DNA of 64,000 bases from Helopsaltes ochotensis (Eukaryota > Chordata > Aves > Passeriformes > Locustellidae): contig VXBM01001877.1 in assembly GCA_013400155.1 (NCBI GenBank), positions 27,488-91,487 on the forward strand. The letters are read 5' to 3'. Below are positions 36,453 to 48,835 of the stretch, piece after piece (the stretch's first letter is position 1; the number at the start of each line of letters is the position of its first letter). The translations under genes and the position numbers were made by a program. The notes under the pieces are model-generated. The model made no database searches and was not told the origin of the DNA. It saw only the letters and a program-made list of their open reading frames with translations.

Positions 36453-39400
36453 AATGCTGATATAAAAATTTATGGCAGATGGACGCCACACCAAATAAAG
36501 CTTCTTTTCTGTTTCACTATTGCATGTGTGTGGTGCCAGTAGTCAATGAAAAGAAGGATATCCTAAGAGACCTGATCTCATTTACAATTTAAAGAACTGG
36601 AGTACACCTCCTGCCTGCCTGTAGTGTGCAGTCATGCGTTAAAATCTTTCAAAATCACACTCCATCTAAACCATGGCTATTTGCAAAGCTTTGAAAACAG
36701 CAGAGAAACTAGAGACACTTCTGACAAATGCTGCTATAACATTTCCTATTTAATACAGTTAGATTTCATAACTGTTGATGTAAAATAAGGGTGCAGGATC
36801 ACTGTTAGTCAAATCCTATAATGGTAGGAGTTACAATATAAGGAAAGGTAGACTGTAATCACAGTCTTTTTATTATGTATAGATTTAAAGAAATAAACCT
36901 GTGAGACGCTACTGATTAGTTTTTGGTTTTTAGGGCTATTATCTTACAAGTTGTCATAATGTGATGTAGCATAATGTGATGAAGTAGAAACTGCCTCGGT
37001 AATTAATTTCTCATAGAAGCAAAAAGCTTGGTAGATGAAACTTACTAAAAGTTCTCAATGATTTAATTCTTCTCTTCCTTTAATGATGCTAAATAGTCAG
37101 CTGTTCCTAACTGAAGAAGAATAAAGTGAATACAGAAGATTTCTGAAAACATAGGTTTTCCTTCTCAAGCAATGCTTTAGACATTCTTTAAATTGCTTAC
37201 TAGTCTGATATCAAAAAAGAGATGATCGTTTTAATTAACTTCTGTTTTGTCTAGTCAATGTAGAGTTATAATATCCTGGTTAATATTTTATAGTATATAT
37301 TGAAACAGGATATTTGTCTGTGATTCTTACATCGAATTCTTGAAACAGTCTTGCCTTTTTGTTAATTATTCCAGTGCATTCAACCCTGAAGGTATACATC
37401 ATTGACAAACACTTTTAAAAAGATTTGTTGTTGTTGTTAAATTACAAGCAAGCAAATATTAATCTAAAACCCAGCTCAAGCACGCATCTAATGCTTCAGA
37501 CCATAGCAGCTGCAAGACAGCAGAAGCCAGAATCAACAACTCATAAAACATTCTGCTTGCACTTCTCTTTCTTATGTCTGTAAGTGACAATTCTGCATCA
37601 TTCAGCTGGGTGGGAGGGAGAGCAGATTTGGGCTGAATAAAACAACTTTGTTCAGATCAGGAAATCTGTTATGGTAACTACAGTAAAATCATCACAGAAA
37701 AGAGTCATCAGGAAACAAATTTGTTTTGTATAAAGGCCCTGTGAAGCATATGTGATGGGTTGGGTTTTGCTGTGGTCTTCTGTTGGGTTTGGTTGGGGAA
37801 TTTTTTAGCATTAGATGTAATTTTCAGAGGAAAGAAAAATAAAATAATGCATCTAGCCTCATTTGAAAACATGAAGTACAATCTCTAAGATACTGTAAGC
37901 CAAAGTGTATGGTTGTACTCCACAACTTAAATAATATTTCACATAAAGTCACAGAAAAATTCTTGTCAATACTTTCAGAAATCAGTAATTCCTTGCATTC
38001 TTGGCTTGAGTTGTCTTAAAGGACTTCTCAAGAAGTAAATAATCAACAGATTCTGAATATTCATATTTTTTAAATATTACCAATTTAGTCTCTGTAAAGG
38101 GTTTCTCATGTAATGGACATTTTCATCACTTTGTCTATATACCTCTTGCAACAGTTTCATTTTTATGGATTAATTCTTTTAGATGAATGTCATGGTATAA
38201 CTGCAGGCAGCACCATGGAGTCATGTGATTTTTGACATTTTTATAGAAATATTATCAACTGTTCTTTCATTTACTACGTCCTTATTTCCAGGGCATGGTT
38301 CCTACTCTTCTCCAGGGACATACTAAATTGTTTCACTCAGGGGTAAGAAAACCAAAAGACAACAAATCTTTGCCTACCTAAACATCATAGCACAATATTA
38401 GTAATACAAATGAAATTGTTAAACCTAAAAGCACTGAGAAAAGACATTATTTTCTAAACTTGAAGCCTATAAGGGAATTTTGTAGTCTTGGAGCCTTTTC
38501 CTGTTACACGTAGCATGAAATTTAGAAATACAATCAAGCCAAAGTGAGAGTTCTTGCATTTTGTCAGGCATAGAGCATACGTGGAAAATTCATATGCTGG
38601 TTAATTGTTAGATGTGCATCTTCATTTTGATGTGCTTATATATATTTTGTTCTGACAAATATCCTGGTAAGAGTAAAACAAGTGCCAATTGTTGGATGTT
38701 TTGACATAAGGAAATATGAAAAACATTCTTCCAAAATACACATTATTGTATGCATTAGCATCATCTTCTTTCTCAGTCTTCCAAAGTTACTGTTCTATTT
38801 TGTGTGACAGTGAATGTTTCACATCAAAGAGATGAAATATGTGGGGAGCTCATTCTGGAAAGAAGAATTTGACAAAATAAAATTAGTTCAACGGCAAAAC
38901 ATTTCCAGCCAAGTCATCAGTCAATATTCAGTTATTCACATATTCCTATCTGGTTGTTCATGTTTAGCTGCTCTACTGCTAGAAGCAGGAATGCTTATCT
39001 GCAGTTTCTACTAAAACTGGTACTCTAGTACAAAGTGTTCCTGATTTTACTTTAAAACTGAATTGCCAACATGATTTTCAAGCACTGGGAGAGGTAAATG
39101 GATACTTCTTTTCCAGCTTTAATTTTGTACTACTGTCCATCAAAGATGAAAGCATAAAATAAAATAATAATGAATGTATATTCTTGTTGGTTTTATCTTC
39201 AAGGATAAAAGTGTTGTTTATGTATGTACTTCATCCTGCTCTTGAAAATTAATGATTCTTCTGTGAGACAATTTAAGTAAAGAAATAATAAAGAAATATG
39301 GTGGATCACTTCTGGCATATGAAAACATGAAGAGGTTATGTTCAGCAAAATGAATAAAGGTCTCAGAATTAGTAGTTGTTCCACAGATGCTACTCCTTCA

Positions 39401-39744
39401 GAAAGAGAATAACAAAATGGTGCATTAACAAGAAACATAAGAGACTTTATTTTTGAGAGATATTTCTGAATGCAAAAGGTTGTGTATAAGAAACAGGCCA
39501 GAAAGTGCTTGAAGAAAAAGGGATTTAGGGTTACAGAGGCCATTATAGTGGCAGTAAGGTTTTGGGGAGGCATGTAATACAAGTTTAGGACAAATAATTT
39601 GAGTCAGAAAAACAAGCTATTAGGAGGAGGAAAAGTTATGAATAGAACACGTAATTGTACTTTTGTGCAAGGACAGGGGTAGCAAGAAAGCCCTGTCTGA
39701 AACATCACTACCTCATTTCAGTTAGAGGATGGTAAAAACATTGG
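36453..39744. other. AT-rich sequence without recognised features
   Basis: No gene or repeat family recognised. A direct repeat of CATAATGTGATG occurs near 36956-36980. Confidence 0.55.
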
Positions 39745-39915
39745 GAATGGTTAACCAGGAAGGCTGTGTGGAATTTCCACCCTGGTGATGTTCAAAACGA
39801 AGCCAGTGAAGACTGAAAAATCCACTCTAACTTTGAAGCCAGCCTGCTTTGAGAATGAAGTTGGTGACCCACAGGAGCTGTTTCTAACCTAAATTATTCT
39901 ATTATACTGTGATTC
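39745..39915 (+). mobile_element. CR1 LINE, 3' end, plus orientation
   Basis: Begins near 'ttaaccaggaaggctgtgtgg' and continues 'gaatttccaccctggtgatgttcaaaac', the CR1 ORF2 terminus. After a diverged middle it ends with 'attctattatactgtgattc', the characteristic ATTCTATG/ATTCTGTG-type terminal octamers. One of only two plus-strand CR1 copies in the window. It follows a 127-codon frame at 39199-39582 (-) that I do not regard as real. Confidence 0.85.
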
Positions 39916-40276
39916 AGCTTGTCAAGATTGTTCTGAAAACTTGCAGGATTCAAATACTTCTTTTAGCATCCCAAAAAGCAAAATTCTGAAAATAGCAGCA
40001 ACAACAAGATTGTTCATAGAGATCAAAAAGTCTCACTCAGCAGAACTTTTTTTTCACAATACTGTAATGTTGTATTAAAATATAATCCTTAACTCCATAT
40101 TTCAACAAATTCTCTAGATACAATAATCTCATTTTATCAGAGAATTCCTTTAAATTACATTCCATGCTTAAGTGAAGGATGTTGCCCTGATTTTTACAAC
40201 CTTTCTGATGTTGTTCACAGTTCTTGCTGTTTTCATAGTTCTTAGTCCTTTCTCACACATATGTTATCAGTAGTGA

Positions 40277-40496
40277 TGTTTTGAAAAGAAGTTGAAATAC
40301 TGACATACCTTCCTTGGGGGAAGGAACAATTTATAGACTGTTGGTTTGACCAGTGGGATTGGAGAGGTGGCAACACTCTCTGCCAATCCATGGTCTAGCT
40401 GGAGAAACTATAAATTGGAGTGAGAATAAAGGTCAGCCTCTTTTTCCTTTCAATCACCTTCAGCGAGTGTCTGTGAGGTTCTTGCTGTGCTCAACA
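40277..40496 (+). mobile_element. Probable short solo LTR (about 220 bp)
   Basis: Starts TGTTTTGA and ends TCAACA, so the termini are near-inverted repeats of the TG...CA kind. It contains a CCAAT box (40383-40387), TATAAA (40409-40414) and AATAAA (40425-40430), then a pyrimidine stretch and 'cagcgagtgtctgtgaggttc'. This order is that of a compact retroviral LTR in plus orientation. No matching target-site duplication was found, so the ends are approximate. The family is not identified. Confidence 0.65.
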
Positions 40497-42766
40497 CTAA
40501 CAGAAGGCTATCTTTGAGATGTTTGCATCCTAAGATGACTAAATATCTCAGTTGTTCAGTTGTCATCCATCATAATTACTTTTCTGTTAGTTTGGCAGTA
40601 TGAGGTAAAACACTATAATGTCTGTGCTAGAAAATCTGAAATGATATGGTAGCCCTGTATGAATAGACAAGCAGGGCATTTAGTATAAGAGCTCCAAAAT
40701 CATTATAAGTTATTGTTATACCTACTTAAAAGTTTAAATATGTGTGTGTGTGTATATAATGAAACAGAATGCATCATGGTAGAAAATTGCTTGAAGAGCT
40801 GCCTGAGACCTAGGGAACTTCAAAGCTTTAGATTCCTTGCACTTTTGGAAAGGAGAGCTGAAAATCTTGATTCACTTTCCCTCTCAGAGATATATCTAGA
40901 AATTCATAATTTAAGATAACACAAGATTTTTGTTTAAGTTGAATGATAACTTGGAAATCACATTAACCAGAGTAGATTTTATGGGTTTCACCATAATAGA
41001 TTTTAGGTAATTGTCTATTTTTTGGTAATTATCTATTTTTCTTCCATGAGTTTTAGGCATGTGCAACTAATATACTTGTAAATTTGTCAAACAAAGTTGA
41101 AATTATGTGTCTGGAAAACACTTTGGATTTTACAAAACTATACACTTATAGCTGCATGCAACTACTATTAGATAATCACAACAACAACAGCAAAATAATT
41201 TCACTTCTTGGCAATGATACTTAGCATTGAATGATATGGGCTTCAGTCAAAAGTTTGGTAAGTTTAAAGTGAGTACAAGTGGATCCATGTATATGTAATG
41301 AATGCTTCAAACAAGCATGAAAAATGTAATTTAATATAGGACTAATATACGGAATTTTGTTGTCCTGCATTACTTAGAAGATTGATAATGTAATAGTTTT
41401 TTATCTGTGGTTGTAGCCTAAAAATACTAAAAAGCTAATTACAAGAGAACAGATATTCTGTCCCTCATTATTGACTGTTTTGTGATATAATATTTCATAA
41501 TATAAGCCATCAGAGGGTAATGAGGTGTCCCATTTTTGGAAAAGCAAATATGAAGTTTTGCTGCTTGTAAAGTTACTTAAACAGCAAAAAACCTCACCAG
41601 TTTTGTAAGAAATTATTGTGATGAATAAATTGTGCATTATGTGTTCCAACCAGGGTGGAAAAATATATTCATAGGAAAAAAGCTCATTGGTAGTCACAAT
41701 GTGTTCTGTGTTATATATTGTGTAGAAATTGGTCTGTCTCTAGCTTGTTATTAAAAGAAAAAAAAAAAAAAGGAAGTAAGTAAAAAAACATTTTTCAAGT
41801 ACTAGCAGCTGCAAAAAGTGTGTATTATCTCAAAGAATTTTACGCTGGAGCAAAATTTCAGCCTTTCAGAATGTTACATTGTCAGTATGCTTTGTGTAAT
41901 GATAATGTGAAATGATTATAACCTGAAAGATGTTAACTTTTAGATATATGACCTTTATTAATTTACCTTGAATCTTTCTAGACGAAATTAAAGAGCAGAA
42001 TAGCATAAAACAGATATTTACCCTTAGATAATAGCTACTTACTGTCACTGAAGTCTCAGTAATTGAAATCTAAGGTCATTTTTTTGTATTTGCATAATTT
42101 TTGATGTTTACAATATGTGTGTAATAGATATTACCCCGTGTTTTATGTGTACTAGCCCTGTCTGTGGCTGTTTCATCTAGTGGTCAGTTGTGATTCCAGA
42201 TACAAGTTGTGATGCTGGTCTAGGCCAGAGCACCAGCTTTTTCAGGATTAAGTACAATGACCAGATTCACCAAATTTGCTGTTCTCAATTTAGACAGCAG
42301 GGGGTAATCCCCCGTTATTCCATTCAGCCTCTCTTTTTTGCAAGGCAAGACTTGCTGATCAATAACAGTATTCCCTAGCCAGATAAAATTATATCTTTTT
42401 AGTTCGCATTCTAGCTTACATTAAGTTTCCTGTTCATGTGCTCAACTTGGGTTGCTAGCAAGGTTCATCATCTCTTAACACGGATAGCTCCATTTGAATC
42501 TTTCCAGAGTATTAATTTTTTTAATTAAGCCGTTGATTCCATTGGTCCCTAAACTCTTACTCTAGTGAAAATTACTATGGTTTTTAGACCTCACCATGAA
42601 AAAAAATCTGCTTATTTACCTTGTGGTCTTTCTTCCTCAGTGATTCCTTGTGTGCAAAATCATTACACACATTGTTAGAATGAGTAGTAGTGTAGACAGA
42701 TAATTCTTGCTTTTCTTTCCAGATGGGCATGAAGACAATGTGAGTCTGGTAGGGCTGAAACATTCC
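40497..42766. other. AT-rich sequence without recognised genes
   Basis: No gene supported. A TG microsatellite lies near 40740-40754. The segment 42160-42400 is less AT-rich and contains a GGGGG-TAAT-CCCCC hairpin (42300-42313), but I could not identify it. Confidence 0.5.
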
Positions 42767-43340
42767 TGACAACCCCAGTTCTGAGTTGTCTGTTTCTGTA
42801 GGAAGGATGAGGCATTGGAACTGGGGAAGACTAGAGAAGACATCTGAGTTATCTCAGGAGACAAAAATTGTGCTTTAATGTTGCAGCGCAGGTGGTTGGT
42901 GGATCGCTGTAGCCTTCCTGAAGCATCCCCATGAGGAGAGTGCTCCACCAGGCATGCAACAAACTACCCTCACACACAGCAGCTCCTTAACTATAACAGA
43001 GGCGGCAAGAGGGGTCTGTGTGTGGATTCCCAGTGGTAGTTTCTTTCACCTACACCAGAAGGGCCCAGGGACAAAGACCCTGACAGGTAGAGGGACCAGG
43101 CTTATATGTGGATAGAAGGGGGTGAGCCAATGATAACAACCAATCACCAAGATGTGTGGGTGGGAGATGGGAGTACAATGACCAATAGAGAAACACAAGG
43201 GTAAATGGACAGGGGTTACAAACCAATGGGGTTACAAGGAACAAAGAACCTACTAGAAACCTGATCATATATGGTCAGCTGGGGGTGTAATGGCCAAGGG
43301 GCCAATAGGGGGGGTGTGGTGCTGGGGTTGGCTGACAGCA
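42767..43340 (-). mobile_element. Probable solo LTR with CCAAT-rich U3
   Basis: A GC-rich island. On the minus strand a CATATAAG TATA box (complement of 43101-43108) is followed about 230 bases later by ATTAAA (complement of 42874-42879), and the element ends ...GGGGTTGTCA (plus TGACAACCCC at 42767). A matching start, TGTCAGCCAACCCC, lies at plus 43324-43337. The U3 has five CCAAT sequences on the plus strand (near 43126, 43140, 43181, 43222 and 43301). GC-richer sequence continues to about 43440, so the boundary may be farther out. No target-site duplication was confirmed. The family is not identified. Confidence 0.65.
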
Positions 43341-44210
43341 TGCCAGTTAAACAGGGGGTCTGTAGGAGATGTTAGGATATTCTTCCAAGGCATAGCCCCA
43401 GGAAGTCCCCTAGCAGGTCCATGGGCCTCTACTTTAAAATCTTTTTCTTTTCAAAGTGAAGCTGTCTGTGTTAAGAAAAAAAATTATGAGTGAAAACGAT
43501 TGGTGTAGTATGTCACCCTTAAATTCTAACAAGAGAGTGCAAAAGCAGCTATCCACAAAACAAACTGAACTACTGCTCAAAGCAGAGAACTGAGATGAGT
43601 GATAGTAATGACTTCAAAACTAGAAGGGAGGAGCTGAGGCAAATTTGCATCAGGCAGTGTAGCAATTATTTTGAATGTGGCAAGGATAAATTAGAAACAT
43701 ATTGCTGAGAAAGATGCACATTGATAAGGGAAAAGGCTGTAGTTGAGATTATCTCAGTAGTGTTTCAGGCAGACTGATATTTAAAGTCTGGGGAGGTACT
43801 TCAAGCCAAGTACTTCAAATACTGTGCAGTCAACAGTTTATTTTACTAGCGAAACCAGATGCGCTTTGATAGAAAGTTTAGAGCCTGGCAAATTTGCTTG
43901 AATGTGTCCTGCAGCTGCTGAAGTTTTGAAAGGGATGATCAGGCTGTAGTCAACTAAAAGGCAGCTAATTTTGACCCAAAGGTGCAATGACAGCTTAATG
44001 TGCCAGCCATGTCAATGCAAGTTTTGTAGTAAAACAAACTATTTGCTTTGAATTTTTAAAATTTGAATGGATTCAAAATGAAGATAAACTCTGGTATCTT
44101 TTTGGTTCTAAGTGCTGCCAAAAAAAAAAAAAGTCATCTCATGGGGAAATCTATATCTAATTAATATTTCAAATAGATCGTAAAAATAATTTTTGTTCAG
44201 GGATGTTCAT

Positions 44211-44212
<2 letters not shown>
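43341..44212. other. Sequence without recognised features
   Basis: About 0.9 kb, moderately AT-rich. The first 100 bases may still belong to the neighbouring LTR. Nothing else recognised. Confidence 0.5.

Positions 44213-44277
<65 letters not shown>
44213..44277. repeat. Poly-T tract, 65 bp
   Basis: Pure run of 65 T between 'gttcataa' and 'acttttatgag'. No flanking duplication. Confidence 0.92.
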
Positions 44278-44284
<7 letters not shown>

Positions 44285-46346
44285 TGAGTAGAAAAGAGCC
44301 TGCAACATCAGCAGGTATTGCAGAAATCTCTGAGCCAAGACTGCGGAATATGAACTTTCTAACAAAGTGCAGCCATCTTTTAAGTGATTCTGGATGTGTT
44401 AGAGTTGGCAATTCACATGCATAATACTATCCAAACTTCCTTTTACCCTTGTGCCTTTTGTTCAGATCAAATGCCCTGTTCTGAATGCGGTGAAGGTTTG
44501 CTGCACAAGCAATGACAGTCATTGAGACAAACACAAGAAGGACTTGTACAGAACTGTTTCAAAAATAATCTGTTAAAAGGGCAAGATGGTATTAACTATC
44601 TGTGTAAGGAAACAAAGGGCAATGGAAATGAAAGAATTAATGAAACTCAAATTAAGGACCAAGAAGGAACTCTATCAAATTTGGGGGAAGCTAATAATAC
44701 ATGAAAAATGCTCAAATGAGAATCAATACAAGCCACATGGAAAAAGAAACAAAAAACTCAGAATGATTGGAAATAATTTCAGACAGTTTTCACTGGAAAA
44801 ATCTGGTAGCTACAGAAATAAAAGAGAAAAAAAAAAACCCGTCAGCTACATTTTAGGATCTTACACGTGAATTGTATGCATGGGGGAACATAAGGGAAGA
44901 AGCAGAGGTGAAAAAATCAGTACCTTGCTGTTAAACTGACTTACGACCAAGCTTCACCTGGTGATATGCATTAGACATTGTTGCTCAGCACTGATACTGC
45001 CCATTTGACATTTAACTCAACTTTTCTGATTCCCATAGTCACTTACCAGTTTATCCTATATTCCTATTGGCTAAAGAATAAGTAAAAAATTAAATGTGGC
45101 TTGAATCCTTATTCTGGTATGTGTCTATATTGTAAAGAATCTAATCCTGATTTTGACTATGTCCATATCTATACTGTTCTTTTTTTTAAAATTTCATTTT
45201 AATCTTTCTATACATAGATGAGTTCATATTCTCTTGTTATTGTTTTATTAACTTTTTTTCAATAATTAATTCAACAATTTTCTTCCAAGTATTGGTATTT
45301 CAAGGAGGCGATGTCCAGGACTTGCTTTATTACAGAAAAAAAAACAAAACTGAGGAAAAAAACAAAAAGGGATTTTCAGTTTACCAGTGGGAATTTGAGG
45401 CACAAAAAGATGAAGAAAAATGTTCAGAGAGCTAAGATGTAAATTTATACACACGTTAATTTTTATAGAAAATTCTCCATAGGGGGTCCTTGATTAAATG
45501 GGAACAGTATATAAAACTGGTGAGCTTTTTTCTTCCTTTAGCTCAGTCTGTTATATATCTTATATTTCAGTTTTTCTTTTAGTTAAAGAAGTCCCATCAT
45601 TTAGTACCAAACAGAACATTATGGTGATATTCTGAAATATACTGAAATATTTAAAATTCATGAAGCTTTTTAACTTAGAATGAGATATTTTATGAATGTA
45701 ATTTTAAAATTAACAGAAATGAGAAGAAAACATTTCTTTAACAGTTAACTATGTCAGTATAAAAATATTTCTTGGGTTAGTCCCTTGATCACAAATTTAT
45801 CCTCCCTTTTTTTTTATAAATTCATTTCATCTTTTCCTGATCACATTACATTTTAGTACTGCTGCAGATAGAGCTGAGTTTTCAAAACTGGCCTCTGAAA
45901 AATAAAAATTCCATTTTTTTCAAGTTCTAATTCTCTGCTTTTAGAAATTTTTAGTTAAAGAGAATTGTTATTCATTATTTTCTCTTTTCTAACAACTCAC
46001 AAATTGCTTCCTTGAGGTTTGTTGATCATGCTTTCAATGATCAGGTTCTAGAAGTTCTTGTACTGACCTTTCACAAGTGAATTAATCTTATTTTCAAATA
46101 TATCGCTCTTTTTAAGTTCAGAGAGGGTCCCAAGTTTTTAAAATGTTCCTTCAAATCATATATGTATTTTTAACTGTTTATTTTTGGTAATATTTGTGGA
46201 TCATTTTATCCTTTGATATAAAACTTAAGCATTTTGTTAAGATTTCAGACCTTCCATAGATTAGTCAAAAGAAAACGGAAAGAAGAATAAAACACATTAA
46301 AAACAACTCCAAGCAAGACAAATTGACAAAAGGAACAAAGGAAACA

Positions 46347-46347
<1 letters not shown>
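44278..46347. other. AT-rich sequence without recognised genes
   Basis: No gene supported. Overlapping lysine-rich frames at 44522-44870 (+) reflect purine-rich sequence. A weak resemblance to an ancient MIR-like SINE at 45378-45432 is discussed in the findings. Confidence 0.5.

Positions 46348-46407
<60 letters not shown>
46348..46407. repeat. Poly-A tract, 60 bp
   Basis: Pure run of 60 A. An AATAAA lies about 55 bases upstream (46287-46292), farther than the usual 10-30 bases for a polyadenylated insert. No edge duplication was seen. Confidence 0.92.
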
Positions 46408-46409
<2 letters not shown>

Positions 46410-48370
46410 ATTGCAATAGATTCTCAAAGTGGTCAAAGTATGCAAAAACAGGAAGCCCCCCACAAGGACGGCAGAATAATAGCAGTAATAAATAATACTT
46501 TAAAAAAGAAAATAGTTGGAGGAGCTTACAATTGTATTTAGGTCCTCAGAAAGCATAAAGTATTATTGCTCCATTTTATTTTTTGCAATGAAGCCTTCTA
46601 AATAATGTATAAGACTCAGAGAGCACAATTCCAACTCACACATTACAAATACAACAAAATACAGTAGAGGCTTGATTTTTAGCCATGCTGAAAAACGAAT
46701 TTTCATTTCAAAACATATTACTGGTCTGTCATGCCTTTAGGATGCAAGAGTGGTCAAAGGATGAGGAACTTGGGGAGCTCTGGAAGCTGTCTTTATATAA
46801 TGAAAAACCTGGTGAAACTGTTTGAAAAAGGATTTCTGCCAGAAAGGTCAAAGAACACTTGTAGAGGAGCTGAAGCAGTTGTTTGGGACTGCTTTTCAGA
46901 AACTTTGTCACCTTGCAGAGTAAAGGATGAAATTTTGTATGTCTTTTTCTGAAAGATATTATTTAAATATAATGAATTTTGGCAGTGATGCAAAATTCAA
47001 ACTTCCTGTGGACTCCTAGTCTTTACTGATTCTCTAGAATGACACAGCTCTCTGCTCCGGCTGGCTATGGTGAGAAATGACAGCATAGTCACAGTGCAAA
47101 GAGAGCACTCTGTACCAGTGGGAAAGGATCTGAAGGACACGGTAATAAATCTGATTTATTTTACCAAATAATTTGTTTGCATAACTGTACACTTGCATAA
47201 TAATATAAAGGAGAAATGAAAATACAAAAGAAAAACTCTATTTTATGAAAAAGGGTAAGTAAAGAGCAGTCCAAGACACTAATCAAATTATATCTTTGCA
47301 CTAAATGATTTAAATGAAAGTTGACATGAGTATCTACTAGGACTTCATCACAGAGGGCTTTTTTTAAAAATTTATTTTCGTTTGTTTTTTATTAATTTTT
47401 AGTGGACGTTGATGAAACGTGCCAGTGGATGTGTTTTAGTTTTTTCTCAGTTTTGAGATTTTTTTTTTCTTATGAATTACTTTACCTTGAAATAAAACAT
47501 CTGGTCTCATAGGAATTTCAAGAAGGTTTAGTTTTTCAATCAGTACAAAACACATTCACCACTGTAGCACTGTTGGGCTTTTGTGTCAGCCTCTAAGAAG
47601 AATTCACTGTGTCTCCATAAGGCCTAAAATGCAGAGAACTCATCTGGGAGGCAAATATGGTTCTACTTCACCTTTATCTCCCACAGCTGTGAAAGCTGTC
47701 AGCTTCTAAAGCTGACGAGTTGAGAATTCAGAATGTTCTCAGAATAGTTCAACTGTCTCACACCAGTGTTTCTTTCACTTGTTCCTGCCTTTCCTCCGAA
47801 TTTTCTTTTTTACAGAAATAATAGCAAGATCAACCTTCTTCCTATGTGTATTAATTTGTGTATCCTCAATGTTTACTACAGTGTTTGTTTGAATGGCTAT
47901 AAAGAATTATTTTTAAATATTCAGTTTATGTAAGTAACTGAGTTCTAAAATATCTTAAGAAATGTTCTAATAGCCAGTAGTCATGAAAAAGCCTTTAAGG
48001 ACTGGAATAGTTTCAAACGCCATTTGCTCTACTGCCAAAAATCACATTTTTAAATGTCTACACTTAGCCTTTATTTCACACACAGCTATCACTGGAGCTG
48101 TGCAAGATGTTACTTTTTATTTAGCTGAAAACTGGTATTTCAAAATTTGTTCTTGTTCCAAATCAAATAATTATTTTTCACATGATTTACCATAAAAGAG
48201 GGGTTCTTTGAAATATCAACAAATCTAAAGTTTTTTTGTTCTAGAAAGGTAAGATGTTTTCTTCTGTTGCTTGCATAATTTGACAACTTCATGGCACAGT
48301 ATTTCATAGCATAGTAGGTTCCTATTATGAAATATTAATGCTTTCAATCTGCATATGCCATATAATTCAT
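46408..48370. other. AT-rich sequence without recognised features
   Basis: No gene, RNA or known repeat recognised. Short overlapping frames near 46.73-46.99 kb occur on both strands and look like chance. Confidence 0.55.
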
Positions 48371-48835
48371 TGAATCATAGAATATCCTGAATTGGCAGGG
48401 ACCCATGATTGAGTCAACTTCTGACTCCGCACAGGGCAACCTAAGGCAACCCTATCCAGTCTGAACTTTTCCTGACATAGATCTAAGACATAACTTTGCA
48501 TCCCCTCCTGTACACCAGAAAGTGGAGATCAGCACTTCCATCCCCACTCTCATCTGGCGATCTCCACTCCTCCTTATGACGAAGTTGAAGACAGCAATCT
48601 CCCTGTCAGTCTCCTCTAACACAACATCCTCAGCCACTCCTCATACATCATTCCCTCTAGCCCCTCACTATCTTTGCTGCCCTCCAGCCAGCCTACTAAC
48701 ATGATACCCTTCTTATATTGTGGATCTCAAAACTGCACACAGGCGTAGGACACACCAGTGTTGAGTACCGAGGGACAATCACTTACCAGTCAGACAAGTG
48801 TGCTGCGCTTAATGCACCTCAGAATATAGTACTCC
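48371..48835 (-). mobile_element. CR1 LINE fragment, CR1-Y-like subfamily
   Basis: The plus strand opens with 'tgaatcatagaatatcctgaattgg' and 'gggaccc', then 'cttctgactccgcacagggcaacc'. This differs from the other CR1 copies here and resembles the CR1-Y type of 3' end. It continues through 'agtggagatcagc', 'gacgaagttgaag', 'cagtctcctct' and 'tatattgtggatctcaaaactgcacac', reaching the ORF2 reverse transcriptase tail ('gggacaatcact...gcttaatgcacctcag'). It is in minus orientation, frames broken, with internal deletions relative to the consensus I remember. Subfamily naming is tentative. Confidence 0.85.

Noticed and set aside
39199..39582. 127-codon open frame on the minus strand
   Set aside because: Hydrophobic, AT-driven composition without ordered transmembrane spacing or any motif. 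Probably chance.
44213..46407. Poly-T at 44.2 kb and poly-A at 46.35 kb as the two ends of a processed pseudogene or inverted pair
   Set aside because: The intervening 2 kb shows no reading frame of a known protein, the outer flanks do not share a duplication, and a cDNA insert would have only one homopolymer end.
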